DNA of 64,000 nucleotides, taken from contig JAPVLO010000003.1 of the NCBI GenBank assembly GCA_027257055.1, forward strand, positions 8,497,501-8,561,500. Reading direction: 5' to 3'. Below are positions 35,090 through 46,199 of the stretch, one piece after another (positions within the stretch are counted from its first letter, which is position 1; each line of letters starts with the position of its first letter). The translations under genes were made by a program, and so were the position numbers. A model generated the notes under the pieces. It saw only the letters and a list, made by a program, of their open reading frames with translations, searched no databases and was not told where the DNA came from. Source of the DNA: Cephalopachus bancanus (Eukaryota > Chordata > Mammalia > Primates > Tarsiidae).

Positions 35090-35325
35090 GAACTAATATT
35101 TACTGATCATCCGCCTTCCATGGAGCCCTGTGTTGTGTGATTCATCCACATCATCTCATTTAATCATCATGGAAACTATATGTTGCAGAATACTATTATT
35201 GATATGACTTTATAGTTTAGGGACACTGAGGTTCAGAAGAATAAGTGACTTTTCAAGGTTTCTCAGTTATTAAATCACAGAGTTTGAGATTAAACTCATA
35301 TTTGTCTGGTTGAAAGTTCATGCTA
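35090..35325 (+). mobile_element. MIR, sense
   Basis: 'catctcatttaatcatcatggaaac', 'gggacactgaggttcagaag' and 'cacagagtttgagattaaactca' appear in MIR order. Confidence 0.75.
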
Positions 35326-35882
35326 TACACAGACATTTTCCATTGTTCACTTGAAATATTGTTTAGGCTTATTTCCCTACTTAACACGAGAAAATCCTAC
35401 AAATGAATTGCATAATGCTCTTTCTCATATTGAAATAGCAATCATATTCCTTTGTAATAAGATGAAACTGATCGTTCCTAGAACTTTAGTATTCTTTTCC
35501 ACCAACCTTTACCACCCCTTTTGGTGTGTCTGTAAGGACCCATTAGGAACAGCATGAATTGAGCTATTGATAGCTAACTTTCAGAGCAACTGCTTCTATG
35601 TCTCCTTTCTTGACTGATCTTCTTTTAACTCCAATTGATTTTTCAAACTTTTCAGTTTCTGCTTGATTCCTGTTTTTCTTGCACTCCCATCTTCCTTTAT
35701 AACATCACAAACTTTATTTTATATGCTTTGGCCCAGTGGGGTGATTTCTCAGATGAAAATAACTTGTTTTCTTTCTCTAGTTCTAAAATCATCACAGGAA
35801 CTAGTAGCATGAAAGGGAATTGTGCAATGTAGTTTGAGGATCATGAATTACCCATTTGAAAGAAAACGAAGGATATGTTTTT

Positions 35883-35937
35883 CTCTTCTCTAAACACATA
35901 TGTTTTCCCTCTCTTCTCTAAACATATATGTTTTCCC
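35883..35937 (+). repeat. Two-copy tandem repeat, 28-bp period
   Basis: The 27-bp unit at 35883-35909, beginning ctcttctctaaacacatatg and ending ttttccc, is repeated at 35911-35937 with one substitution (c to t) after a single t spacer. It lies between unannotated DNA and a possible L2 piece. Confidence 0.9.
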
Positions 35938-36115
35938 AAGGCTCAGTTCAAAAAAAAATTTTTTTTCTGTAAAGCTTCCCTTGAACATTGCAAACATAGT
36001 TGAGTGGTCCCTAATTTAGAACTTCTTTACTTACTCATTCTCACTACATTGGATAGGACCTACTTGGGACACACCATCGATAAACACTTGCCAAATAAAT
36101 ATTAAACATTTCCAC
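35938..36115 (+). mobile_element. Possible L2 3' fragment
   Basis: 'ggctcagttcaaaa', then 'gtaaagcttcccttgaac', and later 'cgataaacacttgcc' fit the L2 3' region in sense orientation, where a 'ctcagttcaaatgtcacc' motif is followed by 'aagccttccctga'. It is weakly conserved. Confidence 0.4.
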
Positions 36116-36139
36116 CTTATTTTATCTGAATGGAATTTG

Positions 36140-36260
36140 TATTTGTAATGTCACAGAATGTTAGACTTGAAAAGACCTTAGATATCATTCCTTCCATTTT
36201 GCACATAAGCAAATGCAGAAAGTGCCTTGCAGGAAACCTAAAGCTAGTTAGCAACATGAC
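36140..36260 (+). mobile_element. MIR3-like SINE fragment
   Basis: 'agaatgttagacttgaaaag', 'accttagatatcattccttcc' and 'attttgcacataagcaaatgc' follow the motif 'ttagagatcatctagtccaa' plus 'acagatgaggaaact' typical of MIR3-class elements. Confidence 0.5.
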
Positions 36261-36734
36261 ATTTGAATTATTCTAGTTTTATTTTCATGGTTCTACCAGT
36301 CTCTTTAGATTACCTGAAGCTGGAAATGGCTAACTGACCTTGTCTTAAAGTAAGAATCAGGTACTTTTCATATTTTGCATATTATATTATTTTTTCTTGG
36401 CTACCAATATTTGTCAAGGTAATAAAAATAACTTAAATTTCAACTTGCTGTAGAATCCATAGCTGGAGGCATTTTAACATTGATTATATTATTCAAATTA
36501 TTTACCTGCTTATTTTGCCTCTGCCTCTTTGATATGCAATAACAGATACAAGTTTCTTAAGCTTTATAGCATGTTTATCTATTTGCTTGAAATTTTTAAA
36601 TATTTTTGTTTTACATGCTGTATTTGTTCTTTTGTCATTATAATAAAATTATTCTTTTAATACTATCTATGGTCCCCTTTCCCATGTCTTCAAATCCTAT
36701 AAGGTTTTTTAGACTTTCTTCAAAACCCCCATCC

Positions 36735-37075
36735 CATGATCCTTGAACATGCTGTGCTAAGTGAAATAAACTAGGCACAAAAAGACAAATACTGTATGAT
36801 TCCACTTATATGAGGTACCTGGAGTAATTGAATTCATAGAGACAGAAAACAGAGTGACGGTTTCCAGAGGCTGAGGAGTGAAGAAGGCAGAGGGAAGAAT
36901 GAGGTTGTTTAATGGGTATGGAGTTTCAGTTTTGCAAAGTGAATAGAGTTCTGGAGATTGGTTGCAAAATGTGAATACACTTAACATTACTGAACTGTAT
37001 ACTTAAGAATTGTTAATATGACAAATTTTATGTCATGCATATTTTACTGCTACTAAAAAACAAAAACAAAAAACA
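36735..37075 (+). mobile_element. L1M 3' end, sense
   Basis: Order of landmarks: 'gctgtgctaagtgaaataaact', 'tactgtatgattccacttatatgagg', 'catagagacagaaaacagagtgacgg', 'tttccagaggctgagg', 'tgttaatatgacaaattttatg', and an A-rich terminal run (37051-37081). This is the ORF2 end and 3'UTR of an old L1M element. The minus-strand frame at 36757-36987 is its shadow. Confidence 0.85.
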
Positions 37076-37084
37076 AAAAAACTT

Positions 37085-39430
37085 CCCCACCCTAGAGTCT
37101 TTTCTAATGACTCCAGATCTGATTGCTCTCTCTTGTTTCTGGACCCCTGATATTTGTTTTCTTGTTTATCGCTTTATCAGTTCAGTATATATTGTCATAA
37201 TCTCAACATATTCCACAAAAGTATGGCCGCACTGGAACACATGGTGAAGATCTCATATCTTGTTTCTTTATAATCACAGGTTGGCATGGGAGTCTCAATG
37301 GACAATTGCTGATGGACATAAAATCAACATAACCCAAAAATATTTTAAAATTCATATTGTCACAGTTGAATTTAGTAATTCAACTTTGCATTTTAATGAA
37401 TGCAATCTGGTCAGGTGTTTATAGATATGATCTTAGCCAGACTGATTTATGTTTAATGTCCTCTACTGTGTTCAATACTATCTTTATATATATATATATA
37501 TTTAAAGCATAGGGAATGCTTGTGTCATTGTGTCAGCCTAGACTCAGTTAGAACAGGATCCACCCTGTGTCATTTATATATAAAAAGGTTTAAAATAAAA
37601 AATTAGGCACTTTCATTACCACTGAAAGAGCTGGGAGAGCTAAGGTCAAGGAGCCAACAGTCTCAGTTTGAATTGCTGAATCAAATGGTTCCTATTACTC
37701 CCTAGGGAACTGCCATGAACCTTATGTCTATTCAGATGTCAGCCTGCGACTAGCTCCAGGAAACAGTGACCTCTTCTCATCCACTTTCCAAATAATGTTT
37801 AATAGTTTTCATTGGCACATTTTAATTTGAACCACATGGGGAAAGGCATTCTAGAAAATAGAATTTGCTACTTGTCCTCTGCTGTCATTAGAAGAGGAGA
37901 TACTTGAAGGGGATGGTGATGAATATTTGATAATGGACAATTCAGAACAGTCACAGACTAATATAATAAATAGAATACAATTTGTTCTCTGCTTTGTAGA
38001 ATTTCCCCCTTACACAACTATACTTAACCCATAGTTTGTGTAAACACACACACGCCTTACTCTCCAGGGCTTTGGAAGTATCAACTCTGTCCCCAATCAT
38101 TGATGCGGCCACATGGTATCAACACAACAGTTCTTCAGATGTCCCACTTTTGCCTCCAACACTGAAAATACCCAAGTTATTTCAAGACACACAGCTTCTG
38201 ACACCCTCTCCAGTCAGTGACACATGTCCAAGAGTCTCCCAAAGCTCTTGGTGAGGAAAACATGCAGGAACTCTCCCCAGAGTAGTGTGGACATTCTGGC
38301 CTCACTTTGTTCACCATAGTGGATTCACTGATCTAATTCAGCATTTAATGGTGGAGCCACAGATGACAGTACCCAGATTAATTCTACAAGCACGCTGGAC
38401 ACTGGCACACCCTCTCACAGTGATGCAAACAAGCCCAACACATGACTGAAAATAGCCTGAATTGTCCCAGAAAAAGGTTACCAATAACAAACTCCCATCT
38501 AGTGCTTGAGACAGCCTGCCTTCTCCTGTCAGTGCTGAGGAGACACCAATCTCATCCCTAACAATGATGGAGAGATGAATTCACTGATGCCGGATACACT
38601 GTGGCCTTGGTCACCCCGTGCTGCAAACAGTCTCCTCTACAATCTAATTTTTGAGACCCACTCTGCCCCCTCCCATTTCTGAAACATTTGAAAATTCCCA
38701 TTCAGTCTTGTTTATTCAGAGCTACAGAAACACTTATCCTTGACCTGCTACTTCTTCATACCCATCAACCTCTCTCCTAAAAAGTATTATCCTGTACGGT
38801 CCAGGTATTGTCTCCCATTACTAGAATTTATCAGCTACATCCCCATGAAGTACTGCAGAAGCATTATTCCTCTCATATTCTATGCTGCTGATACACCTTC
38901 CTGCCCTCCAGCCATACCTGTAGATTCTCTTACCCTTGTCCATTCCCTGGTCGTCTCCCTCCATCCCCAACTAAGCAGAAACTATATAGAACCCCAAAAC
39001 TGCATATATAATCATTACAGAGAAGCCAATCATTGCCATTTCAGTGCTATAGACACCTCCCCTCTCCAACCAATGTGTCAAAAAAGACTTTGCCCTCCCC
39101 ACCCATTATACGCGATCCACTCTCCTCTTGCCATTCCCTACCCACTGCCCCAACCAGTATCTGCTGAACATCCAGTACAAGAAATGCCCTGGACATTCCT
39201 CCTCAGACACACATTGGTTACTCTTTTTTTCCAACGTGTGGATATAGAATTACTCAAGATTACCAAACTGATTACATAAACAATATTTACAGAATGTTCA
39301 TTGCCAAATCAGAACGTATGGACTCAAGGACACCCTCCTCAAATCTAGATCCTGCTTACATCAACCTTACTTTTTTACTTTTCCCCATGTAATTTCATGT
39401 GGCCATATTAAACTCTTCATACTCCATTGC
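37085..39430. other. Sequence with a C-rich, repeat-free stretch
   Basis: A short TA run lies at about 37488-37501. From about 38040 to 39370 the plus strand is rich in C and T, unlike its surroundings, and I recognise no repeat in it. One frame of 179 codons lies here and is listed separately. Confidence 0.4.
38740..39279 (+). other. Open reading frame of unknown status
   Basis: A 179-codon frame with ATG at 38740 and stop at 39277-39279. The predicted product is rich in proline, serine and leucine, opens with MTCYFFIPINLSPKKYYPV, and has a proline-rich centre (SPLAIPYPLPQP). I see no domain, signal peptide, splice-site pairing or poly(A) signal that would argue for a gene. The frame follows from a pyrimidine-rich plus strand, which lowers the frequency of stop codons. 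It could be chance, a lineage-specific transcript, or the remains of an unrecognised element. I do not assign a function. Confidence 0.15.
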
Positions 39431-39439
39431 TGGTACTTT

Positions 39440-39860
39440 ATTATTTGTGGCAGACAGTTTTTTGATAACCTAACTTCTTTTCTCCCTTCTCACCACTCTT
39501 CTTCTGTTTCTCCCTGGCCAACAGAACTCCTGGTGTGCTCAGGTGACATTACACCCTGATATGGAGAATGACTTATTATTGATCTAAGAGAGTAAAGGAA
39601 CTCCATACATTTTCCCCATTGGATTAGCCACGAGGGGATATAAGGCCTACTTCTGGCCAAACATATGTGAGAAAAATGAACTAGGAGATACCTGAAAAGA
39701 TCATTCTCTCTGAAAAAAATTAAAAGAAAATAAGTGCACTAGAAGACCCCTTTCCCCTTTATACCTCTCTGCTCTAGACACTGTCATATGTGACACAATA
39801 GCTGGGCAGTCTATGTGAGCTTTTTGAATGACTAAATGCTCTTTTGGAGATACCACATTG
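39440..39860. mobile_element. Possible ancient LTR or DNA-transposon fragment, family unresolved
   Basis: 'ccccattggattagccacg', 'ataaggcctacttctggcc' and 'agaagacccctttcccctt' recall sequences found in placental-wide repeats with a 'ttggcttagccatg ... cttctggccaatgag' arrangement. The match is too loose to name a family. Confidence 0.25.
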
Positions 39861-39974
39861 ATTCTCATTGATGTGGTCAATTTTTAAAATAATTTTCAAT
39901 AATTTGTGGTAGGTAATCAAGAGACAGTTAAATCTCAAAATGATTATTTTGCATTTCGTTTGAAAGAAACCAGT

Positions 39975-40221
39975 TAACTGAGGTGAGTGGATTGCCTGAG
40001 CCTGCAGGTTTGATACCTGCCTGGGTAACTTGGCGAGACCTCATCTCTACAATAAATCAAAAATTGGCCAGGCATGGTAGCGTGTGCCTGTAGTTCCAGC
40101 TACTTGGAAGGCTGAGGCGGAAGGATTGCCGGAGCCCAGCAGGTCGAGGCTGCTGTGGCTGGGAGCATGCCACTGCACTCCAGTCTGGGCGACAGAGTGA
40201 GACTCCAATTCAAAAAAAAAA
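39975..40221 (+). mobile_element. 5'-truncated dimeric Alu, lineage-specific subfamily
   Basis: The Alu begins at the 'ctgaggtgagtgg' part of the left arm, lacking about the first 50 bases including the A box, and continues through a full right arm and A-tail. A perfect 12-bp TSD, aaagaaaccagt, lies at 39963-39974 and 40222-40233. The left-arm hairpin is gcaggtttgatacctgc (40004-40020), again with matched changes on both sides of the stem. Confidence 0.93.
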
Positions 40222-40425
40222 AAAGAAACCAGTCAGAAATAGATTGAGGTGGAATCTGCTAAATAAATGTAGAAAACATGAAGGAAATGATGGGTTATCA
40301 CATGACAGCCAAATAAATATATGTAGCCTTAAATAAATCACAAAATTGTGTGATACTTTATTTATCGCTAATATTTATTTAAGGTAAAAAAAAAAAACAA
40401 ACACTCGTGGTATCTGCATTTTAGT

Positions 40426-40456
<31 letters not shown>
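40426..40456 (+). repeat. (CT)n microsatellite
   Basis: About 15 CT units with one interrupting g, in the pattern ctctctctctgtctctctct. Confidence 0.9.
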
Positions 40457-41933
40457 TCCATAGAATTATCTTAAAATTGGATGAGGGGGACAGGAAGCAA
40501 TTATCATGTCATAAACAGATGTTAAAAACAAAATTGCACTTCTGAGCCTATCAGAGTTATATTTGCCAAAAGTATCTGGAAAACAAAAAGATACAAATTC
40601 ATAGTTAAGAGAGGTTTTTGCATTTAATTTAACCTGTTTCTTTCTCCAGTTATTGTTCTATCTAGAGCTAGTAGTTGATCAAGTCACAGAAAACAAAGAA
40701 ATCTACTTTTCATGTGAGAGCTTTAGACCCAGCTAGGTAGTGGCTAGGCAGTGATCGCTCCAACTTCTGGATTTTGCAGATAGTTTCTTTCCACTGTCCT
40801 GCAGTGGCTACATGAATAAATTCAAACAAAACAGCTTATGAAAGCACTGAATCATATTTTGTTCCTATTTCAAAAGAAAATTACACAGTATCATTTTTCC
40901 AAGAGAATTTTATGCTGTCCAGTTGTTGTCCAGTCTCTTATTCTGTCATTTTCTGTCCAAAATCTCATGTATCTTGCAGGTTTCTCCTTGTAGATCTGTT
41001 CCATGAGTGAGGAACTGAAAATGTCTCATAGTTAGGCGATCTGTTTGTAAATGTATAGCAATAGCCAGGGAGAAAGGCAAGAGCAGAACTCTCACTTCTG
41101 TCATCTTGGTATTTGTAGCCGTGCTCATATTCCGAAGCCATGAGATGAGGGGGAAGGAGAAGAGAGAGGAGAAATTGGAATGCACTATAAAAGCACAGCA
41201 ATTATCCTAAATTTTCCATATGCAGACCTTTATGGACTCCTATGGCTTAAAATAAATTATTTATTGATTTTGCTGTAATAATTTACAGCTCCAAGATAAT
41301 CAAATTGGTGGGTAACTTGCGATAGACATAGAATTATGCAATAAGAAACAAGCACAGAAATGTATTTTCATTAGTAATATAAATCTCTTAGTTCCTAAAG
41401 TAGATTTTTGTGTGTGTGTGGCAAATATCTGCAGAGATAGCAATCATTCTAGATGCCACCTTCAAGACCACAAGGGAAGAATCCCTAGGAAGAGAGAACA
41501 TGGAGACTAACGTAGAGCGATTGCCATCTAGTGGTGAATAACAGACTCACCAGGTGACTTTTTACAGCCCTAACAAATGGAATGTTTTGTTTTTTTTCAA
41601 AGGCATAAATATTTTGCAATTTTTTTTCACGGCTTAGTGCATATATGGTTAGATTAAAACATTTTTTTGAAAGAACTTATGGATGCTTATTTCTATATGA
41701 GAACAAGTCAAACTTCTAACAATGTTGAAATTTTTATTCATTTATCAGACATTTATTGAGCATAGCCAGGCCTCATGCTTAATACTAGGGCTACAGAGAT
41801 GAGCCATCCTCAGAGCTCCTGTTTCAAGTTGTGGTTCAGAAGCTACTGCCAGTTGTTCTGGAACTCATGTGTCTGACCCTAGGGCTTTCCTGCATATTTT
41901 AAAAATTCTAGATAGATAGTTGAATACATAGAT

Positions 41934-41990
<57 letters not shown>

Positions 41991-42454
41991 ATAGATGCAA
42001 TATAGTACTAGGTATATGCACAGTGCAAACCATTTATCCAAAGAATATAACAAATATGGATTACAATTATTGAAATGTTTAAATTATATTTCTCAATCAA
42101 ACAAAAATCTGTATTCCAGGGCTTACTAAAATTGTTAGCAGTGTTTCCAACATTGTGATGTGATGAAATATGTTAATTATGTTATTATTTAAATAAAATT
42201 TTGGCTAACACTTTATGATGCAGATATAAATATCAGGTTCTGTTAATTTTATTTTGATACTTAGTTTTGATGACTCCTATAACTGCAAAATGTTTCTCAA
42301 GTGATTTGTGGATTCAAGAGATGACTATTGGCTATACTTTAATAATCATATTAAATTTTAGTCCCACTGACATTTCTTATTCACTTGCATTGTTAAAATT
42401 TAATAACTTCTCTGCTCCCTGATGTCAAAATCAGATTTTAAAAATATTTTTAAA
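40457..42454. other. Unannotated sequence
   Basis: Nothing nameable apart from the (AC)n array at 41936-41988. Overlapping minus-strand frames at 40946-41201 lack family resemblance. Confidence 0.35.
41936..41988 (+). repeat. (AC)n microsatellite, about 26 units
   Basis: A pure AC array of 53 bases, preceded by a short gata run (41911-41917). The long uninterrupted array implies length polymorphism. Confidence 0.97.
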
Positions 42455-42550
42455 ATTTTATTTTATTTTTGGTTGACAAATAGTAATTGTATATATTTGG
42501 GGGAGTGCAGTGTGATGGTTTTCCATATACATATGTTGAGGAATCAGATT
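42455..42550 (-). mobile_element. L1 3'UTR fragment, antisense
   Basis: 'ggttgacaaatagtaattgtatatatttggggg' (described piecewise: ggttgacaaatagtaattg, then tatatatttggggg) followed by 'tgatggttttccatatac' is the reverse complement of the L1MA/L1MB-type 3'UTR. Confidence 0.6.
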
Positions 42551-43142
42551 TTGTTTATAATGAGTCAGAAGAATTTCATTTTAATATTTTCGTCAAATGG
42601 GTATAGAACCTGCTGAAATTCTTTATTTGGAAGATCTTAAAATGAGTTAGAGAATTCTGTTTCCCTTTTTAATGTAAAATATGGGGAGTTTAGATATAAG
42701 AAATTAGGCATATTATTTTTTACAACAATGATGTAAATATTTTTGCATTTGATGTAAATATTTAAACATTCGTTTTCAACATTCTTTTCCCACTGCAGGT
42801 TTAAAAACAAAGCAAGCAGTTTCTCTTTCGTTGTTAAAATGTCACCTTTGTCTTAAAAGGAGACAATAAGTGTCTTTATCTTTTTAAAGATCTCTGTTAG
42901 GTGGTGTTCTATTGACAGCTACTTGTCATTACAGAAAAGGTCAGCAAATTTGGAACTCTTGTCACTTAGTGTAAGAAAAATGTTACTCTTCCATTTCTTT
43001 GCCAAAAGATAACAAGGGGTCTCTGTTGCACAAAACAAAAATAAAACAATACATAAAATAGATTTATATGATCATACCTTATGTCAGCATTATAAAATTG
43101 CAGCATTATAAAGATTTTACCCTTTATGATACACATTTCATA

Positions 43143-43191
43143 AATCCATGAAGCCAAGCCTATGTGAACCGTACTGTGATGCAGTGAGTTT
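43143..43191 (+). repeat. 49-bp direct repeat, copy A
   Basis: Shares 46 of 49 bases with 43891-43939. The core is gccaagcctatgtgaac, then gtactgtgatgcagtgagttt. Flanks of the two copies do not match. Confidence 0.9.
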
Positions 43192-43890
43192 GAACAAAAT
43201 GTGAGTGTGCAGCTGTCAACCCCTTTGAGCTGTGGATTGTGTATTCCTCCCTCAGGATACAACTTATACTTCAAGTAACACATAAACTAAGTGAGAGAGC
43301 CACTGCCAATCATATTTATTATTAAAGCATAATTTTTAAACCTATTCTATAAAAATGAATATAAATAGCAGTTTTAACATTTTCTTTGCATACATTCCTT
43401 CGAAGATTTTTGGGAGGTCTTTGGAATCATTTCAGGTTTTGATGCACTATCCTCAGCCCTGAAAAACAGAAACTCTGAGAGAGTCTGTCAGCTCAGGTCA
43501 TCAGTAAAGCTGACAGCCCTGGGCTCTAGGAAGAGCAAGAATCTGAGCCTCCTGGAGCCCTGGATATATGATAGTGCTGCCCAAGATTGCCAGGAGGACT
43601 GGGGAGAAGGCTTGGGGCATCAGGACTGCTGGTGGAGGCAGGAGTAGAATACCAGAGCCTTTTTTCTGATTTTGGAAATGAAGTCCAGTCCTCAAACACT
43701 GGAAAGGATCCAAGACAGGTTTTATTTTATCTTCTTCTAGTCACGTGGTCCAAAGCTAGCAGGATTTACTGCATCTAGCTGCTTTAGTGGATGAGGGATT
43801 CTAGTTAAATCTCATCTCTGTTCCTAGAGGATCCTTTTTTTGAAACTAAAGGATAAATATTTCATTTTACTTTTTGTAAAAATGCTGTAG

Positions 43891-43939
43891 AATCCACAAA
43901 GCCAAGCCTATGTGAACTGTACTGTGATGCAGTGAGTTT
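43891..43939 (+). repeat. 49-bp direct repeat, copy B
   Basis: Second copy of the segment at 43143-43191, 748 bases downstream in the same orientation. The differences are tg to ca and one c to t. Confidence 0.9.
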
Positions 43940-44279
43940 TGGGGCAATAACTTTAAAATAAAAGATATGGCTATTGCTTTGAATTATTAATCTATCCTCA
44001 CATAAGCATGACGTATTTGTTCCATTTCTGATTGAGGATGGCCGAACTGGAATGCTTTTATTTCTGATGACTTTTTTTATTTCAAAAATAGTTGGAGAAT
44101 CTTGATCAAGGATGGAAAATACATGTCACATATATCGCCACTTCGTTCTAAGTCCATGGCAGACATTTCTACTTATTCCCTTTGGGTTGTACTTTTTTGG
44201 CTCATTTCAGCAAGACTAGAATAAGCTTTACTCTACATAATAGGAGCACAAAAGTTATTACCTAATTTGATGACCTTTT

Positions 44280-44475
44280 AAAAATGCTTTATTACAAAAA
44301 AATTCAAAAATATACAGAGAATAGTACTATGAGCCCTCATTACCCATTACTCTTTTTCAAAAATTATCCACATTTTGCCATTTGTTCATTTTTTTCTGTC
44401 CAACTCCATCCCATACACATACATACATTTTACATACATATATATATGTATTTCACTGTTTGCAAATAAAATCAA
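44280..44475 (+). mobile_element. Possible old L1 (L1ME-like) fragment
   Basis: 'tatacagagaatagtac', 'gagccctcattacccattac' and 'ttatccacattttgccatttg' resemble a segment seen in L1ME-type ends. An embedded 'acatacatac' and 'tatatatgta' run is simple sequence. Confidence 0.45.
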
Positions 44476-45358
44476 ATATGACATCAAGTTTCCAGGTAAT
44501 AGCTGGAAACTGCTTTGACTAAAAGATGATGATAAAGATGCCTGTAAAACTACATGTTCACAAGGGCTCTCCTACCTTTAGGGCATTCTAGAAGCTCTGG
44601 TAAATCCATCATCTATACTACACTGAACTTCAATGTCTTGTGGCTCTGAAGACTTTGTACCAGGTTCAGGCATCTGAACTCTGCCTCCATTTCTGCCTCC
44701 TCAGCTTAGTCAAGTAGTTGTTCCCTCTTGAGGGGGTCCTTCTTGTTCCCATGGGAATTGCAATGAAGTGAACTTCATATCCCAATATTCCATAAATTAG
44801 AAAATTGTCATCTCATTTTAATTCTCAACTCTTTCGCTGCTTTTATATATTTCTCCTCATTCTGAAAGATGCTTCTCTTCCCTCTCTGTCATGATACCCC
44901 ATAAATATAGGTTTCCACATAGATCATAAAAAATGACTTTCTTCCAGTAATTCTGCTTTGGCTAGCAATTACAGCAAAGGAAAGGGAATGCAAAGTTCTG
45001 TTGCATTTTTGGAACAAGAGGAGGAAAATACAAAATTTAAAGCATAAATACTACCCATTCTTTTTTATTTTTTATGACCAGAAAAGCAAAACACAATTTA
45101 ATATTTCAAAAAATTATCTGTCATACTAACTTTTCATGATTAAAAACAATGCCTCTATAAATGCACTTATGCTTTCCCACAGTGTCTGATATATGTATTG
45201 TTTCTAGTCAGCTAATAATCAGCTCTTGCAGTCACGTTGGCAACTTTTTGAAAATATTTATCATTCTAGAGGAATTCACCAAGGAAAAGTTAGAGTGATT
45301 GCTAGCAGTATCTGAGGAACTGAGATAGAACAGAAGAGAATTTACAACCGTACAGTTT

Positions 45359-45413
45359 TATACAGGTAGTTTCCAACTGTAGTTATATGTATACACAGGA
45401 AACTACCTGTATA
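45359..45413. repeat. Perfect 16-bp inverted repeat with 23-nt loop
   Basis: The left arm tatacaggtagtttcc (45359-45374) and right arm ggaaactacctgtata (45398-45413) are exact reverse complements separated by 23 bases. The RNA of either strand could fold into a stable stem-loop. No known MITE, tRNA or snRNA is recognised here. Confidence 0.95.
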
Positions 45414-45989
45414 TAAATCTGACCCTTAGGTTCCTTATAATATAATAATAATTATAATAATATATGGCATGACACTATTAAAAGTATCAAATGAACAACT
45501 GTATGTAAAATTAAGTTTAAAAACAAAAATAGAATGTTAGTGTTAGCTATTATTTTTGTGAAATGTAACGTATCATATTTCCTTAAATATATTGTAAAGT
45601 AGAATAAAAATAAATCTTTTTAATGCTCAGATATTGTGGGATTTTTCTGAGTTTGTATATATTTCAGAAGATACTAAAAATGCAGTAGGGTTGGTAAGCA
45701 CACACAAGTGGTAAGTATACACAAGTGGAGAGAGCCTGCACGGTTGGGTACTAGAGTTGAACTTTAAGATTCATGCATTATGCCTGCATTTATTGCCAGG
45801 TAATGATATCAGCATGTGAAGAAAGACATTACTTCTATTATAATATTTACTATAGCAAAGCACTTGACAGAAATAAGGTCTCTCTCATTTTGCTACCTTA
45901 AAGTTGAAAATTTACATGTCTGAGTTTCTGTTAGACTCCAAGCTTCTGAAAGTCAAAGTGAGCCTTCAAAGGATGCTGCCTTAAGGAGT
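45414..45989. other. AT-rich sequence
   Basis: An A/T run built on taataa lies near 45437-45465. A 17-bp tandem repeat at 45693 is listed separately. Nothing else is recognised. Confidence 0.4.
45693..45726 (+). repeat. Two-copy tandem repeat, 17-bp unit
   Basis: ggtaagcacacacaagt (45693-45709) followed by ggtaagtatacacaagt (45710-45726), two differences. Confidence 0.9.
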
Positions 45990-46195
45990 TGGCATCAGCT
46001 GACTTGGGCTCAATATTCAAGCTTTTATACTTCCTAATTTGGGCAAGTTATTTGGAGTCTTTTAGCTTCAATCTGTAGAATGGAGATTGTAATAGTCTCT
46101 AAGTGAGCTTGCTGTGAGGATTAAATGAGAAAACGTGTAAAGCCTGACACACAGCTAATAGTCAACAAATGCAGTCATTATTGTTTTGAGCACAC
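45990..46195 (-). mobile_element. MIR, antisense
   Basis: 'gggcaagttatttggagtc', 'cttcaatctgtagaatggag', 'ttgctgtgaggattaaatgag' and 'tagtcaacaaatgcagtcatt' are the well-conserved MIR region in reverse orientation. Confidence 0.8.
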
Positions 46196-46199
46196 TGAA

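Larger units (their letters stand above)
42560..45358. other. Unannotated sequence with a duplicated 49-mer
   Basis: No gene or complete repeat is seen. A duplicated 49-bp segment and a possible L1 fragment inside it are listed separately. The part at about 43440-43720 is richer in G+C than its surroundings and does not resemble any repeat I know. Confidence 0.35.

Noticed and set aside
41515..41535. CTCF-like word gccatctagtggtga
   Set aside because: It matches only part of the CTCF consensus; the central AG and the terminal GGC are not satisfied. Similar words occur at 7425, 34350 and 38500.
45359..45413. Calling the inverted repeat a microRNA gene
   Set aside because: A 16-bp stem with a 23-nt loop is shorter than a usual precursor, and no expression evidence is available; kept only as a finding.
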